Positions 53,345-64,000 of a stretch of 64,000 nucleotides of DNA are shown piece after piece. This DNA is from Coffea arabica (lineage: Eukaryota; Streptophyta; Magnoliopsida; Gentianales; Rubiaceae). The position numbers were made by a program, and so were the translations under genes. The notes beneath the pieces are model-generated. The model was not told where the DNA came from and did no database searches. It saw only the letters and a list, made by a program, of their open reading frames with translations. The first letter of the stretch is position 1, and the number at the start of each line of letters is the position of its first letter. The stretch lies in contig NC_092312.1 in NCBI RefSeq assembly GCF_036785885.1, positions 17,068,001 through 17,132,000 of the forward strand. The letters are read 5' to 3'.

Positions 53345-54730
53345 TCATCTTGAAGAGAGTCGTTGGTATAGATCATCGGCCAAGGCTTGTCTCAAGCTCT
53401 CACCGTAATAATAAAACGACTTCTCATTCTCCAACACCCTCGGAGCTGAACCACTCTCTTCTGGCTCCTTCCAGAGATCAGGCTCCGGCTCTCTTGCAAT
53501 TTGGCACAAATTATGCAACACACAACATGCCACAATCGTCTGGGGAGCGTGATTGAGACCAACATTCAAGTCCTGAAGGATTTTCCACCTCCCCTTGAGC
53601 AACCCAATCGCCTCTTCCACCATCTTCCTCGCTTTCATAATCCCCTCATCAAAGGCATTCTGCGCTGGATTCCCCGTTCTATTCCCAGAAAACGGAGTAA
53701 GCAAAAACGACAACAAGGGATAACACCAATCCCCAACTATATACGGCCTAACATGCTGCCCCCTCACGTTCATCGCTTTATCCCACACGATGTCCCCCGA
53801 TATTAACCTGTTATACAGCAAACTATCCCTAAAATGAGTAGCGTCATCAAACGCACCGGGGGCTTTCACACAAACATCCCAGAAAATTTTCTTATGATCC
53901 GCGACAACCTGAAGCAAAATCGATGGGAACCCGTGCCTGGAATAATACATGGAAGGGTTAATTATGTCAGACTTTAGCTTATGAAGTCTCACAGCTGTTC
54001 CATCAATCGCCCCACAAATGTTAGGCAATGCAGTTAGCTCCTGAAACCCCTGCGTGGTTTCGACCAATCGGCGTCGACTCACCGGAATTTTGATGAATTC
54101 TGGGTAGAGTTTGGTGGCGAGCAATCGGGTAATCATGTTGGTAATCTTCGAAATCAAGTAGGGTTCAAGGGCATACCGGGAAGCTAGGGTTTTAGCAGAG
54201 AGTCCATGGGAGAGTCTGGAGAGAACCATGGCGACGGCGTAGTCAGAAGGGAGAGAGAGCTGGGACTGAGTGATATAGGGTTTAAGCTTGTCCACGACGG
54301 TGGTGAAGACGGGATAAGAAAGCCCGTAAAGAGATCTCCATTGGGCGTCGCGGAGAGGGGCTTCCATGGCCCAGATGTGTTCGGTGGAGAGGGCCCGGAA
54401 TGCGGAGACGGAGAATTCGGCGTTGGCGGTGGAGGGGGAGGAGGAGGAGGGGGGTTTATTAGAGGTGGCGGATTTGGGGGTTTTAGTATTTCTGTTGGAG
54501 GGTTTGGAAGGGGGTTGGGAGGCGAGGTAGGAGAGGACGGAGGCTATGGTGAAGAAGAGAAGAGGAGCGGCGGAGGTTGAGGTGAGGAGGGAGGTGGGGG
54601 AGGTGGCGTCGGAGGAAGAGGCGGAGGAGGAGGTGGAGGAAGTTAGGTCGGAGAGGAGGGAGGTGGTAGGGTCCAGGTGGTTGTGGAGGTGTAGTAGGTT
54701 GGATAGCATCAGCATGAAGGATTGATCCAT
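53345..54730 (-). CDS. PIF/Harbinger transposase-derived protein (ALP1-like)
   Basis: Intact intronless frame. I prefer the ATG at 54730 (MDQSFMLMLSNLLHLH), giving 461 residues; an upstream in-frame ATG at 54832 would add 34 less conserved residues. A Ser/Thr/Pro-rich linker is followed by a helical region (VDKLKPYITQ) and the DDE nuclease core. The presumed catalytic acids are visible: Asp243 (GAIDGTAVRL), Asp334 (VGDWCYPL) and Glu372 (MVEEAIGLLKGRW). GAFDDATHFRDS and CVLHNLCQIA are further family blocks. Arabidopsis relatives include ALP1, a domesticated transposase that associates with Polycomb PRC2. There are no Harbinger terminal repeats or TTA/TAA duplications beside this gene. It is unlike the decayed transposase at 22 kb in being fully open. 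I infer a domesticated host gene rather than a live transposon. Confidence 0.88.
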   Translation of the reverse strand: MDQSFMLMLSNLLHLHNHLDPTTSLLSDLTSSTSSSASSSDATSPTSLLTSTSAAPLLFFTIASVLSYLASQPPSKPSNRNTKTPKSATSNKPPSSSSPSTANAEFSVSAFRALSTEHIWAMEAPLRDAQWRSLYGLSYPVFTTVVDKLKPYITQSQLSLPSDYAVAMVLSRLSHGLSAKTLASRYALEPYLISKITNMITRLLATKLYPEFIKIPVSRRRLVETTQGFQELTALPNICGAIDGTAVRLHKLKSDIINPSMYYSRHGFPSILLQVVADHKKIFWDVCVKAPGAFDDATHFRDSLLYNRLISGDIVWDKAMNVRGQHVRPYIVGDWCYPLLSFLLTPFSGNRTGNPAQNAFDEGIMKARKMVEEAIGLLKGRWKILQDLNVGLNHAPQTIVACCVLHNLCQIAREPEPDLWKEPEESGSAPRVLENEKSFYYYGESLRQALADDLYQRLSSR

Positions 54731-55684
54731 TTTCGGGGTAGGTGTGCCTTTCGTGCTTTTCCGTTGGAAAAGAGAAACTTGATGGAGACGGAAGTTTTGG
54801 GCTTTGCGAGGTGATATGTAGTAGGGGATCAAGGGATACGGCGGAGGCGGCGGCGGAGGTGGTGAAGGGGGTAAACCAACCCACTGGCGCTGACCCGCAA
54901 CGTTTTCATCTGATTTTTGATGATGGATTTACTGCTTTCCGCCAATTGCAGTTTTTTTTCTAGTACTTCAACACACATTAACAGGTTTTTTAGTAGCCCT
55001 TTAACACATTAAGGCTAAGCCAGTTTGGATTGGAAGAAGGAGAAAAGAGAGGAGAACAGAAAGGTACTGTGAAAATGGAAAGGAGGCTTTTCCGTTCTTT
55101 GGGACTTCTTAACCTTTTTTTTTTTTTTTTTTCGACATAGACTTCTTAACCTTCAAGTGCTGAATTGTCTGTCCAATAAAACTGGAGAGAACCGGAGAAA
55201 AATAGAAAGAAAGTGAATTTAGCTGCATTAAAAAGACTTGAATTGTTCATCATAATAATATACCTCCACAATCTAGAATTTAAAGGTAGATGGGTAAAAC
55301 ACAAAATCTAAGAAAGTTTTTTTTTCCCCCACTCATGCTTCAAAAGTGTCTGCTTGGATTGATCATTTAAAAAAAAAAAAAAATTTCTCGTTGCATTATG
55401 AATTTGTCTTTTAATTATTTTTTAATCACTATTCTATATATACATACACAAATCACAAAAGTGTTACAATTTTTTTGACACTAATTTCTTTTCCACATAA
55501 TCTTGTAACGTGTTCTTGCCATTTCTAAATCAAGTTTTGTATCCCTTTCTTCTCTTCTCCTGACTCCTAAACTAGGCCTCAGAAAATTACCCATTATGAC
55601 TTTAATTATGTCAAAAACAACACAATACAATTCAAATAGTAAAGCATATTGTTTTATTCGCACTCATTTCATCACTCTCTTTCT

Positions 55685-56026
55685 CTTCAAAATAAGGACA
55701 AAGTCAAATTGAGTCGAACTCGAGTTAAAAAAAAAAATTTGAATTTAAACTTGAACTCAAAGTTTATCAAGCTCTTTAAAGTCGGCTCTTTAATACTAAT
55801 AAATAGCATACGTGTGTATATGAAACTTAATTGAGTTTCATTAAATTCGACGAGCTTTTGAGGTTCACATATTAGATTTGAACTCAAACTCATCATTCAT
55901 CAAGCAATTCGAGTTGTTCAAATTTAAGTTTGAATTTGGTCAATGCAAGTTCAAATTCGAGTTTCGATCGAGCAAACTCATAAATTACTCAATTGAGCTT
56001 GACTTATTTACGTCCCTACTTCAAAG
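55685..56026. mobile_element. hAT-like short element with 8-bp target duplication
   Basis: The element runs 55693-56018 (326 bp). The left end is TAAGGACAAAGTC; the complement of the right end is TAGGGACGTAAATAAGTC. Flanks are cttcaaaa (55685-55692) and cttcaaag (56019-56026), 7 of 8 identical. Subterminal words are GTCGAACTCGAG, TTGAATTTAAACTTGAACTC and complements such as CAAATTCGAG. No coding capacity. Confidence 0.7.
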
Positions 56027-56683
56027 TTTATCATTTATAGGTAAAAATTCAGAGAGATGAGTGTGAATAACAATTTTAAGAATGTTATTAACACTGCCCT
56101 GTTCTTTTTAAGAATATTTTAAGATCTCCAAAAATATATGCTTTTGTCCAAATCACACTCTATTATGTGCTGAACTCCAGCACTCGAATCAAAGAATCAA
56201 AATCACGAAACTGTCACTTTAAGCAAAAATTACTTGATCTATCTCTATCTTAGCACTAAATTGTGCTAGCACGGATCTGCTGAGCCGGTTCATCAAATAA
56301 GTGGGTCAGGCGCTGCACTAACAAGTCACGACTACAAAGAAGCAAAGGGGAGATATCTCGGTCTCCAATGCTCCAGTTAGTAATTGAGAGAAGGAAAAGA
56401 AGGTTCGGCCAAAAGAAATGAGGGATAAGTAAGAGGGGTTGTAATTTACGTTTATTAGCATCTGGAGGAAGAGAAGTATTTATCGGTCGTGAGAAAAGAA
56501 AGCTCATAAGAAGAAAAAGGGGTGCTAGCTTTAATAGAAAACGTTCTCGTTCTCCTCATTCATTTTTTTTTCCTGATAACAACTTATTGGACTAAAATCG
56601 TGTCCTTGGCTTGACCTGTGCGTCTGACTAGTTGACAAAGAAAGATAGAAACGAAGGGGTAAATTCCGGGAGGGAATATTGCG

Positions 56684-56692
56684 CTAGGGTTT
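56684..56692 (+). promoter_or_regulatory. ZOP1: Telo-box in the ZOP1 promoter
   Basis: CTAGGGTTT, the complement of AAACCCTAG, lies about 145 bases before the start codon, the same arrangement as at CYP40. Confidence 0.4.
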
Positions 56693-56836
56693 CTGCCAGA
56701 AAAGCCCGTTAAATTTGAATGTCGGAGTCTTTCCATCAATTGACCCTCCAGAACGCTTTAAATCTGCTGTTTTCTTGAAAATTAAAGATTTATAGTACTA
56801 TCAATCTTGCTTCAGTAACTTCTGCGATTTTCAGCC

Positions 56837-59270
56837 ATGACTGAGGTATGATCCACCCCTTCCTTTCTCCTAGATGTTTCTCTTTTGGAAGTTTATTCGA
56901 GGATTTTATATATTGTCAGTTGCAGTTCAGTTTCCCGGTGAATAATCACAAGATTAAACCTCTGGTTTGTTAGATTTTTGTTTTAATGATCATACGCACT
57001 TGCATATTTCTCAAATTGACTTAATATTAGCCGAAATTAGGTCATGAAAAAAGCTGTCTTCTTGCTCCCTCAATTTTAACCCTAGTTGGATTGTAAGATA
57101 TGTACGGAATGGAATTTGTTTCTCTTTTATCCCTCCCACTCCTTTGATGCACCTTCAAACGAAGTTATTCACATCTCAAGGAGTTGACGCTTGTATTAAT
57201 ATCTAATAACCTTCAGAACAAGTGATCCTAATAGTTTTACGCTGATTGACTTTTCTAGAGGTTCCCCCACCCTACAACGTCATTACTAAGCATAGAGAGG
57301 CTTAAATGAGCCTAATAAGCGGCACATTATGGGTTTTAAGCTTCTTCTGGTTTTCTTTTCCCCATGAGGTTAAATTCAACTTCGCTTGATTATTATCCAC
57401 GTGAAGCTCAAGTAGCTTGATTTTTATTCATAAAGTTTCAAGTTCTATGCTTCTTGAACCAAGTTTCAAAAGTTAAGGAGCATAAATTATTGTTTGGCCA
57501 TGGTTTGATTAATTTACGAACTCATTGGAAACAAGCTTTTATTGGTCCGCGTTTGGCTCCAGTGCCAAGTAGCTCTATTCATCTTTAGGCTTAGTGCTAA
57601 CTAACTACATCTTCTTAGTTGCACTCTGTTTTTGCTAATCCTTTGCTGCTAATGTGTGGATTTTGAAATATGAATATTCATGTATGTCTGGAATGTTGTA
57701 CTCTAAAATCCGTACACTGACTTAGTTTCTGGTTCTCCAGTTTTGGGTTAGTCAGGGTAACAAATGGTGCGACTTCTGCAAAATTTTCATATCCAACAAT
57801 CCTTCCAGCATTAGGAACCATGAGCTTGGTCAACGTCACAAAGATAATGTTGCCCAAAGGCTAAATTCCATGAGAGAGCAGAAACTTGCTAAAGAGAAAG
57901 AACAAAAGGAAGCTGCCCGTGCTCTTGAACAAATTGAAGCAGTAAGTATTTCCTGTTCGGTTTGAACATCTCCTTTATATTTTAATAGTGTTAGTTATGA
58001 GTGTGTGTTTCCAGTTCAGTTTGAGCAACGGTGTGCAAGATCTAAGTTTTGTTGATTCCCAGAGGGTTGTCATTGGTATAATATGCTCATTGTCGTGGTG
58101 TAGTTGATTTTGAAAGTCATACCAGACCCTAATAGTTAGTTGCTGTGTGTCCGGTAACGCTGTGCATTTCTGTTTAACATTTGCGCATGTATAGTCTGTA
58201 CTGATGGATATATTCATGGACAGAAGTATCAGATGGAAGTAAAATGGTTTACACTTCCAAAGATCTCTCTTGATTCTATTTAACATCGTTAGCATTTTTT
58301 TTATGTGGTGTGATCACTGAGAACAAAAATTTGATTGGCTGAGAACAAAAATTTGATTCTGGACCTTCCAAATTGTAGATTGTGAATGATTTCAATTTTT
58401 GTCACCATCATATTTATGAATTCATCAATAATACTCATGTAGTGTTTAAATAAAAAATTTTGACAGAAAGCTAAGCGCAGCTATCAGAAGGATATGGCAA
58501 GTTTCCAGGAAGCAAGAGATTCTAATTTACAGGCATTGGTGACTCAAGGTGATGGCAATGGGACTGCTAATGGGTTTTCTAGTGGTAAACATATCTTTCA
58601 AATTACCTTGTCCCTTTTTGGCGTGAAATTTGGATCTACATTTCTGTTTCCCAATAAATAATTCAATAGTGGCATATCTCTTGGTTGTAGTTGGAGTATT
58701 TATTCTGAATCGTTTTTCTGATGACAGAGTGGGAGATGGACGGCTCATCAGGCTACTACTACAATCAAACCAGTGGTTTCTACTATGATCCAAATTCTGG
58801 CTTCTACTACACTGAAGCTCTTGGTATTGTCCTTTTTCATTGTTTTTTGAGTTATTGCTCCCTGGAAAGTCATTTGCTAATGTTTTCGTGTAATATGTAA
58901 AAGAACAGGTAAATGGGTGCCACAAGAAGAGGCACTTGCGTCAATTCGCGATACTTCAGGATCCATCCAAAAGAAACTTGCCCTTAAAAAGCCATCATCA
59001 TCAGAAGCTGGACCATCAACGTTGCATAATAAAGGTTCTGTAACCTCTCAAAGTGCACCCCCACCTGGGCCCGTTGTTTCAAATGCATTAAATCCTATGA
59101 GAACTGCCAAGGGTGCTCCTTCAAAACTCACTCTCAACAAGCGGAAAAGGCAAGATGAGAAGCCAAAAGTTGTATCTGCAGAGGAAGTAGCTGCGCTTAA
59201 AGCAAGGGAAGCTGCTAAGAAAAGAGTTGAAGAGAGAGAAAAGTCGTTGCTTGGTTTGTATAAGCACTGA
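56837..59270 (+). CDS. ZOP1: ZOP1-type zinc finger and OCRE domain splicing factor
   Basis: Pre-mRNA splicing factor; Arabidopsis ZOP1 also supports RNA-directed DNA methylation and silencing of transposons. Exons are 56837-56845, 57741-57941, 58467-58584, 58728-58823 and 58909-59270, giving 261 residues. The first coding exon is only three codons (MTE) before an 895-base intron; the join to FWVSQGNKWCDFC matches the expected N-terminus of the family. The U1-type finger is C13-x2-C16 with H30-x5-H36. A charged coiled coil (about 45-90) follows. The OCRE domain, from about 110 to 145, has the aromatic repeats GYYYNQTSGFYYDPNSGFYY. A basic Lys-rich tail (NKRKRQDEK, then KAREAAKKRVEEREKSLLGL) ends the protein. 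The first exon rests on homology and splice signals alone. Confidence 0.9.
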
Positions 59271-62200
59271 ATTGTACTTGCGTCTGATCTCTCCTTTTGA
59301 ACATAGCAGGTATGACTTGCGGAGGAAAGTCTAGTTTTGATTTAGATTAATAAAAGTTTAACGTATTACATTCCTGACAGCCAGAACATTTGCTTGGTCC
59401 AGTAACTTCTTTTGAATCTGAGGACAAATTAAGTCCGAGAGTTTTTCCTTAGCTTCATCTCCCTGTCCTCACCCTTCAATGTGCTAAATGGTATTCTTCG
59501 ACTTTTTGCCTGTTTGATGTGACATATTTCCATTTTGAGGTGCTTTGGCTTTCAATATAACTCCTGAATGTGGACAAGAACTTATCTAATTTCACATGTT
59601 ATGTTCCTATCCTAGGAGAGCATTCTGTCAACCCATTTGTATATTTTATTTATTCTTGAGTGAAATATGATGTATCTTCTTAGGAGGGTATCATTATTCA
59701 GGGACTGGTGCCAGAACAAATGTCTTGTTCTATGTAATGCTGGAGGAAATCGAAAAACAGTAAAACATGACAGTCCATTGATAATGGACAAACATTTGTT
59801 TTCAATGATTTATAGATGAGCATGTGAAAAGGGTTTATGTGGCAGTTGTAGTAGCTTGGTTGGGCCATAGGCTAAACCACTTAAAAACCCAAGTGATGTT
59901 CTAGTCCCTGTGAACTTGGACTTTTGCCATCGGGTCCTGATAAGTTTCTTTGATGAAGGAAGGAAATTATTGTAAACTTGCACTGTTTTTCCATAAAACT
60001 TTCACAGTTGGTGGTGCAAACATATCTCATAAAAGCACACTTTCATGCCAAGACATAAAGCAATCAAGAAAAAAGAAAAAGCAGGAGGGTCAAAAGAAAG
60101 AAATCCGGTTCACCTTTGGCCATACCCACTTTGACTACTCTTTCGGTACATCACTGACTGATTGGACTTTCCCACCCCCTTCTGAGCACGTGTATGTAGT
60201 TGGAGGTTTTACTTTTGATGTGGGGATTTTGGAGTCTGGAGATCTCAACTGACTATCGATTGGTTACCTGTATGCAGTGCAGGAATTGTGTAGTACAGTA
60301 CTTTCTGCTGCATTGCAGAGTGAGTCCTGCAAAGGCCTTGTACAATTCCTTCGTGGGCCAGCCAATTATAGATGAAAATACAGGTTGGGAAAGGTGAAAA
60401 TCTCCTAATGTAATTGTTTGGTAATCAGCCCAGTTTCCTGATAGAATATATGATCTATCTATTAACATTACAGGAGATCTTCAAGCTACCCTTTTATCGT
60501 CTTTTCATCTTGGCAGTGGACTGATACGAACAATTTAACAGTGTCGGCTGTGCTGTTTCCGCTGGATGTAAACGGTGGTGGGTTGCATTGTACAATAAGA
60601 AACGAAATACTATTGTGGAATCTCTTTGTTGGTATACTAGAATATGTTAGATTTTGATCTGTTTTTTCAGAAATGATTCTGCAGCATGATGCGTTTGTGT
60701 GGGAGTACTACATGCTCTCTATCTTTTTTACACATATGACTACTTATGCAGTTCTGCTTTCTTATCTATTAAAAGCCTTCTTCGTGTCTCGAGGAACTTC
60801 AAATAATGGCGCCTTTTTCCCAAAAAAGAACAGAGGTCCGTTTATTAATTTTCCCCTCATATGGTAGCATCTATCCTAGCGTAAGGGAAGGGAAAAATCC
60901 AACCAGGCTATATGTGGCTGTAGTTGCAGGATTTTAAACGCCTGATCTATATAGTTCAAGGGGATTTTAAATCCCCTGGTGGCCAATTTACCAAGGAGAA
61001 GTTGGTTCCATTGATTTACTCTTTGTTGGCAGATGAAATGAGGTGGCGGTTGGGCTTTCAATGCAATTTTTGAGCAGTTTGTTTTTGTTTTCAGCTCGCC
61101 CATTCATTGCATGCATTAAAGGACTTGCCATGAGCCCAAGGTCAACGGATGATCTTGGTAGGAAAAACACTTTCCCACCCAATTTATAAATCCTTGGTTG
61201 TCACATTGGATTAAACTTCTTTAGTTTCGGATAGACATGGCAATAGGCTACTAAAGATCGGACTGAAGATAATTTTATGGAGTTTTTGGAATCTACAATA
61301 ACATATGAGGGAATGCGAAGTTGGTTGCTGAATTTTGAAGATCAGCAGCAGTATGGGCCAGTTAAGTAATACCACCATTTTGTTGTCCAGATCAATAACA
61401 TTTTGTTGTTTCTTCTTTGTTTTTTGTTTTTTAATAGGTGGCAACCACTATTATTGTTACAACACAAAACTCTATCCCAAAAAAAAAAATTTCCCCGGGG
61501 ATCCTTTCTTCCTTGGACCCAAAAAAATAAAAAAAAATAAAAAAAAAAATAGGAGAAGAGGAGAGAGAGGTCTTGCTGTTCATGCTTGACCCGGGTTGTT
61601 TGTTTTTGACTAGACATGTCAAAGATATCGGCAAACTAATTGATGATGATAGAGTAGTACGTAGTACGTATTAAATTTGGTCGTCAAATCAAATGTCAAA
61701 GTCTCGTTCCGTAAGTGTTTGTCTAGGGCTGAGGGCCAGTCAGTCATGGTAGTCTACGCTTGCAGCGGCACGTGCGCTGCTGGATTTCATTTTTCCTTTC
61801 CAGTTCCGACGGCCGCTGACTAAAGTCATCGCACAGCCTTCTTAATTTCCAATCCGTAACCCCGGATCGCCCAAACTGCAATCCGCCCCTTAAAAGTGAT
61901 TTAAATGACGCTTCCGCCACCACCAATCAGGTTATCGGGGGTAATTTCAGCCTTGCTCGCTGCCTATTACTACTGGTTTTCTCCTTGTAAAAAGGAATTT
62001 AGCTGTCGTCGTGTTCATGGCAGATCAATGGATTTCTTTTTTTCAACTCTCACTCCCTTTCACGTCATTTCTACTTTTAACTGCTAGACTCGAGATTTGA
62101 ATCATGAACCTCTTAGTTTAGAGAAAACTCTAAAAACCCTGGACTTGTTTACCATTTTCACATGAATAAATGTTTTAACTTAGGGCAAAGCTAGGAAGTT

Positions 62201-64000
62201 TAGTTGAATCTTATCCCTTTCTTAATTTCGGTCGTTTAGCATTTTTTTTCGCTTGGGGGATGATATGAGTTAGTCCATCCTTTGACATGTCAAGCTTAAA
62301 TAAGATACGTAATAAAGTCGATTAAGTAAGATATGTGCTTAGTGTGCTAAATGTGCTTATGATGCTTTGTTTGGTTCTCGGAAAGTCTCGCCTTTATTTG
62401 ATGTAGGAAAAAATTGTTGAAACGAATAGTAAAGGTATAGTAGGGCATCTTCTGTTTTAGAGGTGGGTTTTTTCCTCTAATTTTTTTTGGACCCAACTGG
62501 ACCCTTTCTTAATATAGAATAGAGTAAGAGTAGTATAAGATTATGTTTGATAATCCAGTTCAGCACCTACATTTAATGGGTTAAAATCTTAACATATTTA
62601 GACCATTTGATAATTAAAAATTGAACATTTGAATTAATTAAGTGGCATTGAATATCCTGGACAAAACTTGTTCTCAAAATTAAGTGATAAATTATTCACT
62701 TATCACTAATATGTATTCAAATGTATTAAATTTAATACTTAACAATTCAATAATTTAATGAATTTTAATTTTATCAAACGGTGCCCTAAATATTGTTGGC
62801 AGAGTAATAGTCGTGTAAATATTGCCCGATTGATCCAATAAAAAAAAGTTGAAAGAATATTTCTTGTCAACCGTTGATGGTCCGTTATCACACCTCCAAT
62901 TGTATTTTCTATTAAGGGTTTCATAGAAAAGGTGAATCCTAAAATGCAGCTGGGGAGTACCTGTGCATGAGAGGCTTTCCGGAATCAGAGGAATAAACGC
63001 ATGATGATTTTCTTTAACAACCATGAGGTGTGGCCGTGTTTGGAGCATAAAATCCGAAACAACCACCGACACCACCATGGAAATGTCATGATGCTCTATA
63101 TCATCACCGCCATCATAAAGTTCCGACTAATCTTTTTGCATTTAAGAAATCAGTAGGAGAGTTATAAAGTGATGCCAAAGCACCTATTTTGAGATGATTG
63201 CGTCCACCATTTGGTCGGTACTACTTTTTTTTTTTTGTTTTTTTTTAAGATAAAAATTTGTATGATTTTGCCCTGCTAATCACTATTATAATGGATCAGA
63301 ATATGTTTACGAAATCACAAACCGTTTATAAAAGTTCTTGCAGATAGAACAGTGAATTTTAACATATTATTTTTTTTCTAAGAAAATAGTTCGCCCTTAT
63401 TAACTAAGCCAAGCATTTGGTCAGTACTTTTAACCCCCGTGTTAATCCCCTTTACACTGGTCGGTTATCGGGCTAATGCCGAATATGCTCTGAAGAAAAA
63501 GGTCAAAAAGTGGTAGCACAATTCCAGGCTTTCCCGTGGTTTTCCTCTTAATCCCACGACACAACATTACGTGCATCTGGAATGTTGATAAAAGTTAATT
63601 CTTGCTTAGTTTGTTAGCTCCTTCTTTACCCTACAGAGAACAAGCAACTATTTTGCTTTGCTAGCCCAGATCCCCCACATGAATATCTCCTTTTCATTTT
63701 TCTCTTCCTTCTTTAGTGAATGTTTCTTGTTTAATCCTGGTAAAGTTGTAGTGAGAATGACTTTCAATGCTTCACGGGCCTCTACTGATGATTCTTAAAA
63801 TGGATAATATTCATTAAGATTGTAATCCTGCATGCAATGGTACAAATTAAACAGGACTCTTTCATTTCTCTGTGCCATAATGGGATGCGGTAATGTAGAA
63901 TTTTGAGGTGCCATGACAGCAGCCAACACGAAAACAGTTGGGATAATGGCTCTCAAATGGTTCAAAGACAAATGTGAAAACGCGAGTGGATGTCCAGCAT
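59271..64000. other. Intergenic region to the end of the window
   Basis: No gene is supported. Noted are the ZOP1 3' UTR, a 17-base near-palindrome GGGGATTTTAAATCCCC at about 60960-60976, A runs near 61480-61550 and a Harbinger MITE at 62539-62786. Open frames on either strand have no recognised domain. Confidence 0.55.
62536..62789. mobile_element. PIF/Harbinger-type MITE, copy 3
   Basis: 248 bp (62539-62786) flanked by TAA on both sides (62536-62538 and 62787-62789). Left end GATTATGTTTGATAATCC; complement of the right end GGGCACCGTTTGATAAAATT. The interior shares ATCTTAACATATTTAGACC and GAATTAATTAAGTGGCATTG with copies 1 and 2. Confidence 0.8.

Larger units (their letters stand above)
54831..56836. 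other. Intergenic region between ALP1-like and ZOP1 genes
   Basis: Holds the ALP1-like promoter, T and A runs near 55117-55132 and 55369-55383, a hAT-like element at 55693-56018 and the ZOP1 promoter. No gene is supported. Confidence 0.55.

Noticed and set aside
54206-54580. Glycine-rich 124-codon frame on the plus strand
   Set aside because: It is the antisense shadow of the serine/proline-rich N-terminus of the ALP1-like protein.
62755-63078. 107-codon open frame on the minus strand
   Set aside because: Half of it lies in a Harbinger MITE and the rest shows no known domain.

Overview
The window is nuclear DNA of a flowering plant, almost certainly a eudicot. It is AT-rich, its genes are split by GT-AG introns, and the gene families (class III peroxidase, CDPK-related kinase, plant cupredoxin, SQUINT-type cyclophilin 40) are plant ones. 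No species can be assigned from the sequence alone. All exon coordinates were placed by eye from splice signals, reading phase and protein family conservation; in every multi-exon gene below the exon lengths sum to an intact reading frame.

Eight host genes are supported. On the + strand: a secreted class III peroxidase (957-3163), a small single-pass membrane protein (6074-6532), cyclophilin 40 (23728-28629), a secreted cupredoxin-like protein (35439-36142), an SCNM1-type zinc-finger splicing factor (37283-39135), a CDPK-related kinase (47163-51688) and a ZOP1-type zinc-finger/OCRE splicing factor (56837-59270). On the - strand: an ARMC6-like armadillo protein (29754-32858). A ninth gene, also on the - strand (53345-54730), encodes an intact intronless PIF/Harbinger transposase-derived protein of the ALP1-like class. 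CYP40 and ARMC6 are convergent, as are the kinase and the ALP1-like gene. The genes are ordinary neighbours and do not form a pathway cluster, although two of them act in pre-mRNA splicing.

The 7-23 kb part is dominated by mobile DNA. A complete 8.6 kb LTR retrotransposon (12267-20884) has a 5-bp target duplication, a tRNA-Asp type primer site and Athila-like landmarks. It keeps a gag C-terminal remnant but no recognisable pol, so it is a non-autonomous element. Two hAT-like elements are nested in it, and two more lie just upstream. Another hAT-like element is at 55.7 kb and a probable relative sits in a CYP40 intron. These short elements share terminal bases of the TARxGxTGT kind and 8-bp target duplications, but each carries a different family of subterminal repeats (GGGTA, GAGTCGAG, GAGCTCGAG, GTTCG and GGATCG types). 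A decayed PIF/Harbinger transposon (21501-22435) with TTA target sites shares its termini with at least three short MITEs at 33.3, 41.8 and 62.5 kb.

The remaining intergenic DNA holds MITE fragments, microsatellites, homopolymer runs and a few recent tandem duplications. I saw no tRNA, rRNA or CRISPR array. The observations most worth checking are the hAT-like family with interchangeable subterminal repeats, the apparent retention of the DDE triad in the ALP1-like gene, the inverted repeat conserved in both LTRs, and the GC-AG intron in ARMC6.
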